DNA of 47,932 nucleotides from Microthrixaceae bacterium (GTDB lineage: Bacteria > Actinomycetota > Acidimicrobiia > Acidimicrobiales > Microtrichaceae), in the NCBI GenBank assembly GCA_019694615.1, contig JAIBBP010000093.1:1-47932 (forward strand), given 5' to 3'. Under the pieces are notes generated by a model. The model was given only the letters and a program-made list of their open reading frames with translations. It was not told where the DNA came from and ran no database searches. The position numbers and the translations under genes were made by a program. This document shows positions 16,191-24,395 of the stretch, piece after piece (position 1 is the first letter of the stretch; the number at the start of each line of letters is the position of its first letter).

Positions 16191-17387
16191 GTGCTCCCCG
16201 AACGCGGACCGGCGCGACTCGCGTTGTGGGGCGTCGGGGCGCTCGCTGTCGCGCTCGTCCGAAACCGTCTGTGGGCATCACCGAACCTGGCGTTCTTCAC
16301 GACGATCTCGGACTCGTTGGGCCGCAACCCGTTCGAGGGTTCTCCACTCGACGGCAGCTACCTCCTCACGAACCTTCTGCCCGTCTCGATCGCCAGAGCA
16401 CTCGGACAGACCGCCGCACACGAGTACGCGCGGCTGCACCTCGTGGTGCTGCTGATGGGGCTCGGGCTGGTGGTCGCAGCGACACGTCGCCGCTTCGGGT
16501 ACGAGGCCGCCCGAGCGTTCTGTGTGCTGTCGGCGGCCGCCCCGGTCGTCACCATCGGTTTCGAATGGCTCGGCCAGCCGGACGCGTTCACCGTTCCGCT
16601 CGCGTTCGGAGTCGTGATCGCCCAGCGGCGCTGGACGGTGGCCACCCTGGCTGTGCTCCTCGGCCTCACCCACGCCGAACAGGGGCTGGTTATCGCGGCG
16701 GTCGCGGCGCTCGTGACGGTGGCTCTAGATCCGAACTCGCGAGGTGGTTCCGCTCAGGACATCGCTCGCGCCGGGGCGGTGGCCGCAGCTCCGCTCGCTG
16801 CGGGAGTCCTGGGCGGGCGGCTGCTGGTGGAGCTGTACCTCCGACTCAACGACATCGTCGTGACCACTCCGCGTACCTCGTTCTTCGATCGCGGTGCCGC
16901 CGAGTTCGCCCGTCTCCACGGCGAGGCGGGCGGTTGGCTGGCGTACGCGATGTGGGGGCCGTTGTGGATGGTGGCGATCGTGGTGGTACTCCGTCGGCGG
17001 CGCCTCGGCGTCGACCTCGGTCGAGCCTGGGCGCTGATCGCACTCGCCAACGCAGCGCCGCTGGTGGCGATGTTGGCCACGTTCGACGAGACCCGCGTGT
17101 TCTCCATCACGGCCGCGCCCGTCCTCGTCGGCGCTGCCGTGTTGGCCACCGCCACGTGGGAGCAGGTTGAGTTCTCTTTCCCGGTGCAGCGACGAACGCT
17201 GGCGGTCTCCGCGGCTGGTCTCGCCCTCGCCGCCGTCCCCGGGGTCTTCACCGTCGACGGGACGCACGTCGCGACCGACTTCCCCGCGACGGAGATGGGC
17301 CGGTTTCTCGTCGACGGTCACCACCCCGGCCCCGACCTCGTCACCTGGCTCATCGAACCGCTCGACTACGACATTCCGTCGAACTGA
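16191..17387 (+). CDS. Polytopic membrane protein, possibly GT-C fold
   Basis: A 398-residue protein with about ten hydrophobic segments, such as LHLVVLLMGLGLVVAATR, LAVLLGLTHAEQGLVIAAV and AGAVAAAPLAAGVLGG. The long polar loop after the first span (residues 25-65) and motifs EWLGQPDAF and THAEQG near membrane borders recall GT-C type, polyprenyl-phosphate-sugar-dependent glycosyltransferases, but no diagnostic motif is certain. The GTG at 16191 is the first start in frame, 38 nt after the HhH-GPD gene. It converges with the SWIM gene. Confidence 0.7.
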   Translation: MLPERGPARLALWGVGALAVALVRNRLWASPNLAFFTTISDSLGRNPFEGSPLDGSYLLTNLLPVSIARALGQTAAHEYARLHLVVLLMGLGLVVAATRRRFGYEAARAFCVLSAAAPVVTIGFEWLGQPDAFTVPLAFGVVIAQRRWTVATLAVLLGLTHAEQGLVIAAVAALVTVALDPNSRGGSAQDIARAGAVAAAPLAAGVLGGRLLVELYLRLNDIVVTTPRTSFFDRGAAEFARLHGEAGGWLAYAMWGPLWMVAIVVVLRRRRLGVDLGRAWALIALANAAPLVAMLATFDETRVFSITAAPVLVGAAVLATATWEQVEFSFPVQRRTLAVSAAGLALAAVPGVFTVDGTHVATDFPATEMGRFLVDGHHPGPDLVTWLIEPLDYDIPSN

Positions 17388-17406
17388 GACACGCGCGAGT
17401 CCGCGA

Positions 17407-18630
17407 TCAGATGGACGGCACCTCCACCACGTCGGTGATGTCGCTCGACGGCGCGGCGACGAGGTGGAACTGGTCCTGGCCTCCACGCGGAGACGCTTTG
17501 GCCCGAAGGTGGTACCAACGTCCGTCGCTGCCGATCACGATCTTGTTGCCCTTGGGCATTCCGAGGCTGTCGTAGTTGAGCGCAACCGATCGGCGCTGGA
17601 TCCCGAGTTCGACCAACTGGTCCCTGCCTGCGGCGAGCCGGTCCTGATCGATCGACCACGAGTCGGGATCGGCGACGACGTCGACGGCGTCGTCGCCGCC
17701 GATCTGCCACGCCTCCGCCCACGCCGCCAACGTCGCCGGGGCGAGCCGGCACCGGGCGGCGAGCGCTGCGACGTCGCGTGGGTGGCTGGCCGCCACCGCC
17801 CTGCGCGCCAGGTCGGCCCGCGGGCCTGCCGAGAGGCCCGACGCGTCGCCGTCGGTGAGCATCCGCCACGCCCGATCCGCCGCATCGGCGGCGAGCTCGT
17901 CGACGCGCCGAGGGTCGATCCGTTCGCTCGACGCGGCGGCGAGCTCCCAGGGAAGGGGCCGCCCCGGTCGGCGCGGAGCAGCGGCGGAACGGGCGAGTCG
18001 TTGTGGCAGCGAGACCGGCCCGAGGTCGTCGAGCGACGAGCCCTTCCATGCCTCCGACGCCACAACTCCACGAACGTCGCCGGTCTGTCGTTCGCCGCCG
18101 GCTCGCCGCTCCGCGAGCATCGTCACCAGTGACTCACGCGGGAGGCCTCGCAGGAGAAACAACAGGTACGGGTCACGATCGAGCTCGGCCGCCACCAGAT
18201 AGCAAACCGCTGCCGCGTGTTTGCACGGCTCGGCCCAGTCCGGGCACGAGCAGTGGGGACGCAGGTCTCCGGGACCGGGGAGAAGTTCGACGCCGGCACA
18301 GCGGACATCAGTGACTATCGCCGGGTCGAGCGAGGCATCGGCAAGCGCTGCGACGTGAGCCGACTTCGCGGCCAACGCGTCGGCGACACCGTCCCACGCG
18401 CTGTCGGCAACGACTCGCACCTCGATCTCGGTCTGATACGTACGCCCGTGATTGCCGAGGACCCGAGCCCGAACCCGTCCGGGATCGAACATCAGGGCCA
18501 CGACGCTGCCCTTGCGCGCGTAGCTGCGGCCTCTTCCGAGACGGTTCGGGTCGAGCTTCGCTGAACTCTCCAGAGCGTCGACCCACGCCTCACCCCACCA
18601 CGAAGAAGCGAACACGGTCGCCCTGGCCAT
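17407..18630 (-). CDS. SWIM zinc-finger protein, partner of the SNF2 ATPase
   Basis: A 407-residue protein. The N-terminus (FASSWWGEAWVDALE, then GRGRSYARKGSV) is typical of the SWIM proteins found beside bacterial SNF2 genes. The zinc motif CSCPDWAEPCKHAAAV (Cys-x-Cys, Cys-x-His) is near residue 130. The rest is Ala/Arg rich and helical without a known catalytic motif. Its ATG at 18630 shares one base with the SNF2 stop (TGATG), so translation is coupled. SWIM domains bind DNA or protein; a role in targeting the SNF2 motor is inferred from the gene pair. Confidence 0.88.
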   Translation of the reverse strand: MARATVFASSWWGEAWVDALESSAKLDPNRLGRGRSYARKGSVVALMFDPGRVRARVLGNHGRTYQTEIEVRVVADSAWDGVADALAAKSAHVAALADASLDPAIVTDVRCAGVELLPGPGDLRPHCSCPDWAEPCKHAAAVCYLVAAELDRDPYLLFLLRGLPRESLVTMLAERRAGGERQTGDVRGVVASEAWKGSSLDDLGPVSLPQRLARSAAAPRRPGRPLPWELAAASSERIDPRRVDELAADAADRAWRMLTDGDASGLSAGPRADLARRAVAASHPRDVAALAARCRLAPATLAAWAEAWQIGGDDAVDVVADPDSWSIDQDRLAAGRDQLVELGIQRRSVALNYDSLGMPKGNKIVIGSDGRWYHLRAKASPRGGQDQFHLVAAPSSDITDVVEVPSI

Positions 18631-21488
18631 CAGTGACCCATCGCGCTGTACAGGGGGGTGCCGTCGCGGCCGAGGTGAACCAACGCGGCGAGGTCGTCGT
18701 CGGCGAGTTCGGTCAACCACGCCTCACCCGAACCGACTACCGCGTCGGCCAACGCCTGCTTGTCCGCCAGGACGGCGGCAATCCGCTCCTCCAACGTGCC
18801 CTCGCTGATCAGCTGGTGGACCTGCACCGGGCGATCCTGGCCGATTCGCCAAGCGCGATCGGAAGCCTGGTTCTCCACGGCCGGGTTCCACCAACGGTCG
18901 TAGTGCACCACATGGGTTGCACGAGTGAGATTCAACCCGGTGCCACCAGCTCGCAAGGAGATCACGAACGCCGGGAACTCACCCGCCTGGAATGCGTCGA
19001 CCATGGTTGTCCGACGCTGCAGGGGAACCGCGCCGTGCAGGAACCTGCTGTCGATCCCACGCTCGGCCAACCGCACGCCGAGCAACTCGCCCATCGCGAC
19101 GTACTGGGTGAAGACCAGCGTCGAGTCTCCTGCCTCGGTAATCGCCTCGAGGAGCTCGTCGAACGCGTCGAGTTTGCCGGAGCGGCCACCGAGCGGCCCC
19201 GCTTGAGCCAGGTACTGAGCCGGGTGGTTGCAGATCTGCTTGAGGGCCGTGAGCAGCTTGAGCACCAGCCCACGGCGCGCCATGCCGTCGGTCTCGGCGA
19301 TCTCAGCGAGGATGGAGTCGGCCGTCGCCCGATAGAGGCCGGCCTGCTCCTCCGTAAGCAGCACCGAGTGAACCGTCTCGGTCTTGGGCGGGAGCTCGGG
19401 GGCGATCAGCGGGTCGTCCTTTCTCCGCCGAAGCAGGAACGGCGCGACCATGCGGCCGAACCGGGCCATGGTCTCCTCATCCCGATCGCGTTCGATCGGG
19501 ATCGACACGTTTCGCCGGAAGGAGTCGATACCGCCCAGCAGGCCGGGAGTCGTCCAGTCGATGAGCGCCCACAACTCCGTCAGTCGATTCTCGACCGGGG
19601 TTCCCGTCAGAGCGAGTCGCGACGGCGACGGAATCCTCCGGATCGCTTTCGCGGTCGAGGAGTTCGGATTCTTGATGTGTTGGGCCTCGTCTGCGACCAC
19701 GAGGCCCCACTCGACGGCTGCGAGCGAGTCGAGGTCGCGTCGCACGAGGCCATAGGTCGTAACCACGACCTCACCCGGAGCGAGGTCGTCGAGACGGCGG
19801 TCTGACCCGACGAACGCGCGGCGGGGAATCGCCGGAGCGAACCGCTCGACCTCTCGGACCCAGTTCGACACCACCGACGCCGGGCACACGACGAGCACGG
19901 GTTGGGCACGGGATCCGGCCGCCGCCGCACGGTCGCGGCGATGCAGCAGCATCGCCAGGACCTGGATCGTCTTGCCGAGCCCCATGTCGTCGGCGAGCAC
20001 ACCGCCGAAACCCAGGTCCGCCATCTCCAGGATCCACGACACGCCGCGCCGCTGGTACGGACGGAGCGATGCCTGGAGACCGGTCGGATCGTGGAGCTCC
20101 TTCGGTTTGGACGACGAGACGAGCCGTTCGGCGAGATCCGCGAGGACGCCGGCCACCGTGACGTCGACGAGTTCGTCACCTACGACCGCCTCACCCCCGA
20201 GCGCTGCGGCCAGAGCGTCAGCAGCGCTCATCTTCTCGACCTGCCCGAGTTTCGCCACGACCTGCGGATCGACGACGACCCATTCGTCGCGCACCCGCAC
20301 CAGCGGGCGACGCGCCTCCGCGATCGCCGCCAGCTCCGCGTCGGTGAGCGGTTCGCCGTCGAGCGTTGCTCGCCACGTGAGCCGGCAGACCGACGCAAGG
20401 TCGAAGGCCGCAGGCGTGTCCTCCGCACCCGGAGGCGGTTCGACGTGAGCATCAGCGCGCAACGTCGAGGTGAGCGCGGCCGGAACGATCACCTCAACCC
20501 CGGCTGTCGCGAGACCGGCGACCGCTGAACCGAACAGGTCCATCGCCTCCGTGTCGTCGAGTTCGATCGACACCGGCTCTGGCTGGTCGAGAACCCGTCG
20601 CAACGGTGGCCACACCAGCGTGGCGCGTCGAATCGAACGAAGCACATCCGTCTCGACCCCGCGGCCGGCCCATTCGACGTTCCCCGCCCAGAAGTCGGCC
20701 GTATCAGCCACGAGCGTCGGGTCGACCGCTGACCGCAACACCAGGTCCGCGACGAACGGCGACTCGTCATCGTCGGGAATGCGGAGGCGCAGCCCGACGA
20801 TCGCCTTCTCGGCGTCGTCGGAACCGGCAAGCGCTGAACGGAGGTGGCCCACGTCGTGAGAGGCCAGCGCGGCCCACTCGTTCTGCGCCGAAGCGAGGGG
20901 CGCTCCGGCGGTCCGCGGCAACAAGTCGGCGATCGCCTGGTAACCCGCGACGACCGCGACGTGGGCCGAGGTCATGCGGACCGGCGGACCGGCGGCGACG
21001 ACGAGACAGTGCGCGGCGGGCGGGAGATGGTCGACCAGGTGGGCACGCACGGAACGGTCACGCTCGTCGAGCGGGCCGACGATCCACTGGTCGACGCCGT
21101 CTGCGGTGATCGCCGGCTGAATGCGGCCACGGGCAACCACGCCGAGGGCGACCTTGGAGACAGCGGCCCAAGCCAGGACCGACGCCGTGATGCCGTCGCT
21201 CGCTGCCGGCGACGCGCTCATGCCGACAAGATCGTCAAGCACCTCGTCGAACCCGACGATCAAGGCAGGGACCTTCCGCCTGCGAACTCCTGTCGCCGAC
21301 GGCCACACCAGCTCGACACGCTCGACGTCACGTGACGAACCGACTCGGCTGTCGAGGCCGGGCCGGTGGCCGTCGAGGCCGTGCCGGCGACGCACCGCGC
21401 GGTCGTCGCTCCACAACGCGAGCCGTGTGAGGCGCGCCGGTGTGCCGGGGATGATCGTCGCGTGAAGCCCGCGCAGATCCACTCTCAC
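18630..21488 (-). CDS. SNF2-family ATPase/translocase (RapA/HepA-like)
   Basis: A 952-residue protein. Residues 1 to about 450 include an SNF2 helicase-associated region of the actinobacterial type (IELDDTEAMDLFGSAVAGL to VRDEWVVVDPQVVAKL). The motor follows: Walker A in LADDMGLGKTIQV near residue 502, DEAQH near 600, ALTGTPVENRLTELWALIDW, and the second RecA lobe with RAGGTGLNLTRATHV and DRWWNPAVENQASDRAWRIGQ. Such motors move along duplex DNA and remodel bound proteins. GTG at 21488 overlaps the upstream hydrolase stop (GTGA). The cellular target is unknown; relatives occur both in housekeeping and in phage-defence loci. Confidence 0.93.
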   Translation of the reverse strand: MRVDLRGLHATIIPGTPARLTRLALWSDDRAVRRRHGLDGHRPGLDSRVGSSRDVERVELVWPSATGVRRRKVPALIVGFDEVLDDLVGMSASPAASDGITASVLAWAAVSKVALGVVARGRIQPAITADGVDQWIVGPLDERDRSVRAHLVDHLPPAAHCLVVAAGPPVRMTSAHVAVVAGYQAIADLLPRTAGAPLASAQNEWAALASHDVGHLRSALAGSDDAEKAIVGLRLRIPDDDESPFVADLVLRSAVDPTLVADTADFWAGNVEWAGRGVETDVLRSIRRATLVWPPLRRVLDQPEPVSIELDDTEAMDLFGSAVAGLATAGVEVIVPAALTSTLRADAHVEPPPGAEDTPAAFDLASVCRLTWRATLDGEPLTDAELAAIAEARRPLVRVRDEWVVVDPQVVAKLGQVEKMSAADALAAALGGEAVVGDELVDVTVAGVLADLAERLVSSSKPKELHDPTGLQASLRPYQRRGVSWILEMADLGFGGVLADDMGLGKTIQVLAMLLHRRDRAAAAGSRAQPVLVVCPASVVSNWVREVERFAPAIPRRAFVGSDRRLDDLAPGEVVVTTYGLVRRDLDSLAAVEWGLVVADEAQHIKNPNSSTAKAIRRIPSPSRLALTGTPVENRLTELWALIDWTTPGLLGGIDSFRRNVSIPIERDRDEETMARFGRMVAPFLLRRRKDDPLIAPELPPKTETVHSVLLTEEQAGLYRATADSILAEIAETDGMARRGLVLKLLTALKQICNHPAQYLAQAGPLGGRSGKLDAFDELLEAITEAGDSTLVFTQYVAMGELLGVRLAERGIDSRFLHGAVPLQRRTTMVDAFQAGEFPAFVISLRAGGTGLNLTRATHVVHYDRWWNPAVENQASDRAWRIGQDRPVQVHQLISEGTLEERIAAVLADKQALADAVVGSGEAWLTELADDDLAALVHLGRDGTPLYSAMGH

Positions 21489-22267
21489 GATCCGCCGGCC
21501 GCTACCGCTGCGTTGTGCTGACGGCTCAGCCAGCCGAGGAGCACCGCGACCGCTCGCGGATCGTGGCGAAGTTCGTGACCGCCCCCGCCGATGATGCGGA
21601 GTTCGGCTGTGCCGTGAGCGTCGGCAATGACTCTGGCATCCAGTGACGGAACGAGATCATCGGCCTCGCCGTGCATCACCAACAGTGGCCGTGGCGCGAG
21701 CTCGGCTGCTCCCGAAACGGCGGTGATCTGTCGGAAGTCTGCCGCCCAGGCGTCGAAGTTGCGGGGGAACCCGGCGGTCTTGATGACGCCGACCTGTCGC
21801 GAGTGCTCGACGAGACGTCTCGGTTTGTCAGCCCAGTCATGGAAGTCCGCCGGAGCGGCGGACGCCGCGACCCCGAGCACGCGGTTGTTCCGCGCACCCT
21901 CGACGATGCAGAGCGCTCCCCCGCTGCCGTAGCCGGCAAGCCACACGCCGCTAACCCCCAGCTCGACGAGGTGGTTCACCGCAGCGTGGATGTCGTCGAG
22001 CCACCCCGACATCGAGAAGTCGCCCTCGGAGCGGCCGCACCCCCGAAAGTTGATGGTGAGCACCGTCCAGCCCATCTCGACGGCGATCCGATCGGCCAAC
22101 TCGGGGAACGACTTCCCCGACGCCGGGGCCTCACGCCCGCGAACGGGGAATCCGTGGCACAGCACCAGACCGGGGCCTGGCCCGGGGCCGGCGGGACTGG
22201 CGAGATGGGCGGACAACCGGAAGCCGGAGGACAACAACGTGTCGTCCATGGTCGGCGAGCTCGCCAT
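21485..22267 (-). CDS. Alpha/beta hydrolase
   Basis: A 260-residue hydrolase with oxyanion-hole block LVLCHGFPVRG, the nucleophile elbow GYGSGG, the acid in HGEADDLVP and the His in GGGGHELRHD. The sequence TINFRGCGRSEGDFS places it with dienelactone-hydrolase or peptidase-like esterases. It is the first gene of the operon with SNF2 and SWIM, overlapping SNF2 by four bases; why an esterase should precede them is not clear. An ATG six codons later is an alternative start. Confidence 0.88.
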   Translation of the reverse strand: MASSPTMDDTLLSSGFRLSAHLASPAGPGPGPGLVLCHGFPVRGREAPASGKSFPELADRIAVEMGWTVLTINFRGCGRSEGDFSMSGWLDDIHAAVNHLVELGVSGVWLAGYGSGGALCIVEGARNNRVLGVAASAAPADFHDWADKPRRLVEHSRQVGVIKTAGFPRNFDAWAADFRQITAVSGAAELAPRPLLVMHGEADDLVPSLDARVIADAHGTAELRIIGGGGHELRHDPRAVAVLLGWLSRQHNAAVAAGGS

Positions 22268-22295
22268 GGGCTACAGCCTCCGGTCGCCGAGGCGG

Positions 22296-22520
22296 TCAGT
22301 CCGAGGTGGCTGCAGCGACGCGCTGTTTCTTGAACAGCCGGTACCCACGATTTCTGGCCTCCGCCAGCGTGTCGGGGCCGAAACACAGGAACGTCTCCGC
22401 CGCGAGGAGTTCCTCGATCAGCGGTTCGTCCTCGGCAGCGAGTTCGTCGATGTCGTACACCACCTGCGTGCGTTTGTCGCCGACGTATCGGTTGTGCTCG
22501 AACTTGCCCAGTCGCTTCAT
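22296..22520 (-). CDS. Small protein of unknown function, 74 residues
   Basis: MKRLGKFEHNRYVGDKRTQV is followed by an acidic segment (DIDELAAEDEPLIEELLAAE) and a basic tail ending LFKKQRVAAATSD. It looks like a conserved cytosolic actinobacterial protein, but no family is recognised. TACGAT stands 6 nt before the ATG, a leaderless promoter arrangement. Confidence 0.7.
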   Translation of the reverse strand: MKRLGKFEHNRYVGDKRTQVVYDIDELAAEDEPLIEELLAAETFLCFGPDTLAEARNRGYRLFKKQRVAAATSD

Positions 22521-22592
22521 GCGGTCATCGTACGCGGCCGGAAAGCCGCACCGACACTCTCCCCGTCGGCACCACCCCTCCGGTCGGCCGGG

Positions 22593-23039
22593 TCACAGGG
22601 GATCGTCAGGTCCCGAAACCTCCGGGCCGAACGCGCCGATGCGACGGTAGTAGTCCTCCTGCGCCGTCAGGATCGCGACGACCTGATCGTCGGTGACGTC
22701 GAGTTCGGCGTCGTCGGCTCGACCCAAGATGTAGGCGATCGGCTCGTCGTCAGTGACCACAACCAGGGAGCTCGAGACGTCGGCATCGGTGCCATAGGAG
22801 GCGACGCCCTTCTCCTCGAGAAACGCAAGATGCCACAGCAGAACCTGACGAACGTCGTCAAAGCTGATCTCCGCCGTGATCTCGACCGGAAGACGGTCGG
22901 CGACGTGGTCGACCGCCACGTTGAGGTCATACACGGCGGGCCGGGACTTGCCGGCCTGCTGGGCCGTCACCGACCCGACGGCAACGGCGGCGACCACGAA
23001 GGCGATGAGAACGCTGCCGAGCACGAACAACCAGACCAT
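22593..23039 (-). CDS. Membrane-anchored protein of unknown function, 148 residues
   Basis: One N-terminal hydrophobic helix (VWLFVLGSVLIAFVVAAVAVG) is followed by about 120 polar, acidic residues, including YDLNVAVDHVADRLP and LLWHLAFLEEKGV. The soluble part probably faces the cytoplasm or the outside; topology is not clear. TAGCGT lies 7 nt before the ATG. It is divergent from the MFS gene. Confidence 0.75.
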   Translation of the reverse strand: MVWLFVLGSVLIAFVVAAVAVGSVTAQQAGKSRPAVYDLNVAVDHVADRLPVEITAEISFDDVRQVLLWHLAFLEEKGVASYGTDADVSSSLVVVTDDEPIAYILGRADDAELDVTDDQVVAILTAQEDYYRRIGAFGPEVSGPDDPL

Positions 23040-23101
23040 CGACCAGACGCTAGCGGCGTGGCGGGGTACCGCTGGGGCGACGACGTAGAGTGCCCAGCAC
23101 T

Positions 23102-24316
23102 GTGAAGCGCAACAACAACGCTCCGCTCCTGCTGGCGATCTCGGCGGAGGCGATGGGCTTCGGTGCCGTGTTCGGCCTCCTCGCCGATCTCCAGGACAAG
23201 TTCGGATTCGACGATCATGGTCTCGGGATCATCGCGGCTTCCGCGTTCCCCGCGGCGTTGGCGGGCCAGCTCGGCCTCGCCCGGTACGCCGACCGCGGAC
23301 ACACCCGTCGGCTGCTGTGGTTCGGGCTCGCCACCGCTGCCGCCGGAATGATCTGGTTCTGGTTGGGCGACTCGCTGTTGGAGTTCACCATCGCGCGGAT
23401 GCTCGTCGGGCTCGGCTCCGGCACGTTCATCCCCTCAGCTCGACGCGCCGTGCTCAGTCGGGCACCCGACAACCCCGGGCGGGCGATCTCGATGGCGGGA
23501 GCGGCCGACATCGGCGGCTTTCTCATCGGCATCCCCATCACCAAGGGCCTGGAACACATCTTCGACTCGCCGAACACCCCCTTCCTCGTGCTCGCGCTCG
23601 TGCTGATGTGTGTCGGGCCACTCGCGACCCTCATCGAGGAGCCGCAGCTTCACGACGGTCACGCCGGTGGAGCGGAGATTCGTCGGGTGTTCACGCTGCC
23701 CCTCGCCCGCGCCGGCATCATCATCGGCCTCGGCTTCGCCGCGGTCATCGGCACGTTCGAGGCGATCGCCGCCCGGTTCATCAAGGACCTCGGCGGCACC
23801 GACGGCGAGATGGTGGTCGTGATGGTCGCTCTGTTCATCCCTCTCGTCGTGGCGATGCCCTTCGCCGGCAAGCTGGTCGATCATGTCGGCCCGGTTCGCG
23901 CCGGAGCGGTGTCGCTGGTCGTAGCGTTTCCGTTCATCGGAGTGTTCGGTATGACCCGCAACCTATGGGTCGTCGCCACGATGGCGGCTCTCGTCGCGCT
24001 CGCGTACTCCGTCGTGTACACGTCGGGACAGGCGGCCGTCGCCGGGGCGACCGTCCCCCGCGGGCTGAGCGGCGCCGGGCAGGGCGCCTACGAAGCCACC
24101 TACGCGGTTGGCGCGATGTTCAGCGCGTGGATGGCACCGCGCATCTACGACAGATCCGACGCCATGCCGATGTGGACGTTCGTCGCGGCGATGACGGTCA
24201 CCGCGGCGATCGTCGCGTGGTGGACAGCCGGCGAAACCCGCAGTGAGGAAGTCCACATGGCGGAGCTCGAGGAGCACATGTACGAGGAGCTGTTCGATCA
24301 CCCGTCGGCGGGGTGA
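23102..24316 (+). CDS. Major facilitator superfamily transporter
   Basis: About 404 residues with twelve hydrophobic segments. The loop between spans 2 and 3 has the MFS signature in diverged form (RYADRGHTRRLLW), and another copy follows span 8 (AGKLVDHVGPVRAG). The repeat of six spans is separated by a central loop near residue 190. The substrate is not predictable. TAGAGT at 23086-23091 contains the upstream GTG at 23090, so the GTG at 23102 is the more likely start; starting at 23090 would add four residues. Confidence 0.88.
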   Translation: MKRNNNAPLLLAISAEAMGFGAVFGLLADLQDKFGFDDHGLGIIAASAFPAALAGQLGLARYADRGHTRRLLWFGLATAAAGMIWFWLGDSLLEFTIARMLVGLGSGTFIPSARRAVLSRAPDNPGRAISMAGAADIGGFLIGIPITKGLEHIFDSPNTPFLVLALVLMCVGPLATLIEEPQLHDGHAGGAEIRRVFTLPLARAGIIIGLGFAAVIGTFEAIAARFIKDLGGTDGEMVVVMVALFIPLVVAMPFAGKLVDHVGPVRAGAVSLVVAFPFIGVFGMTRNLWVVATMAALVALAYSVVYTSGQAAVAGATVPRGLSGAGQGAYEATYAVGAMFSAWMAPRIYDRSDAMPMWTFVAAMTVTAAIVAWWTAGETRSEEVHMAELEEHMYEELFDHPSAG

Positions 24317-24395
24317 CAGACTGACGCCTTGTGCCGTTGGGGCCAATCCTGTACAGGTACTCACATCTATCGTCGAATCATAAAGGAACATTTCA

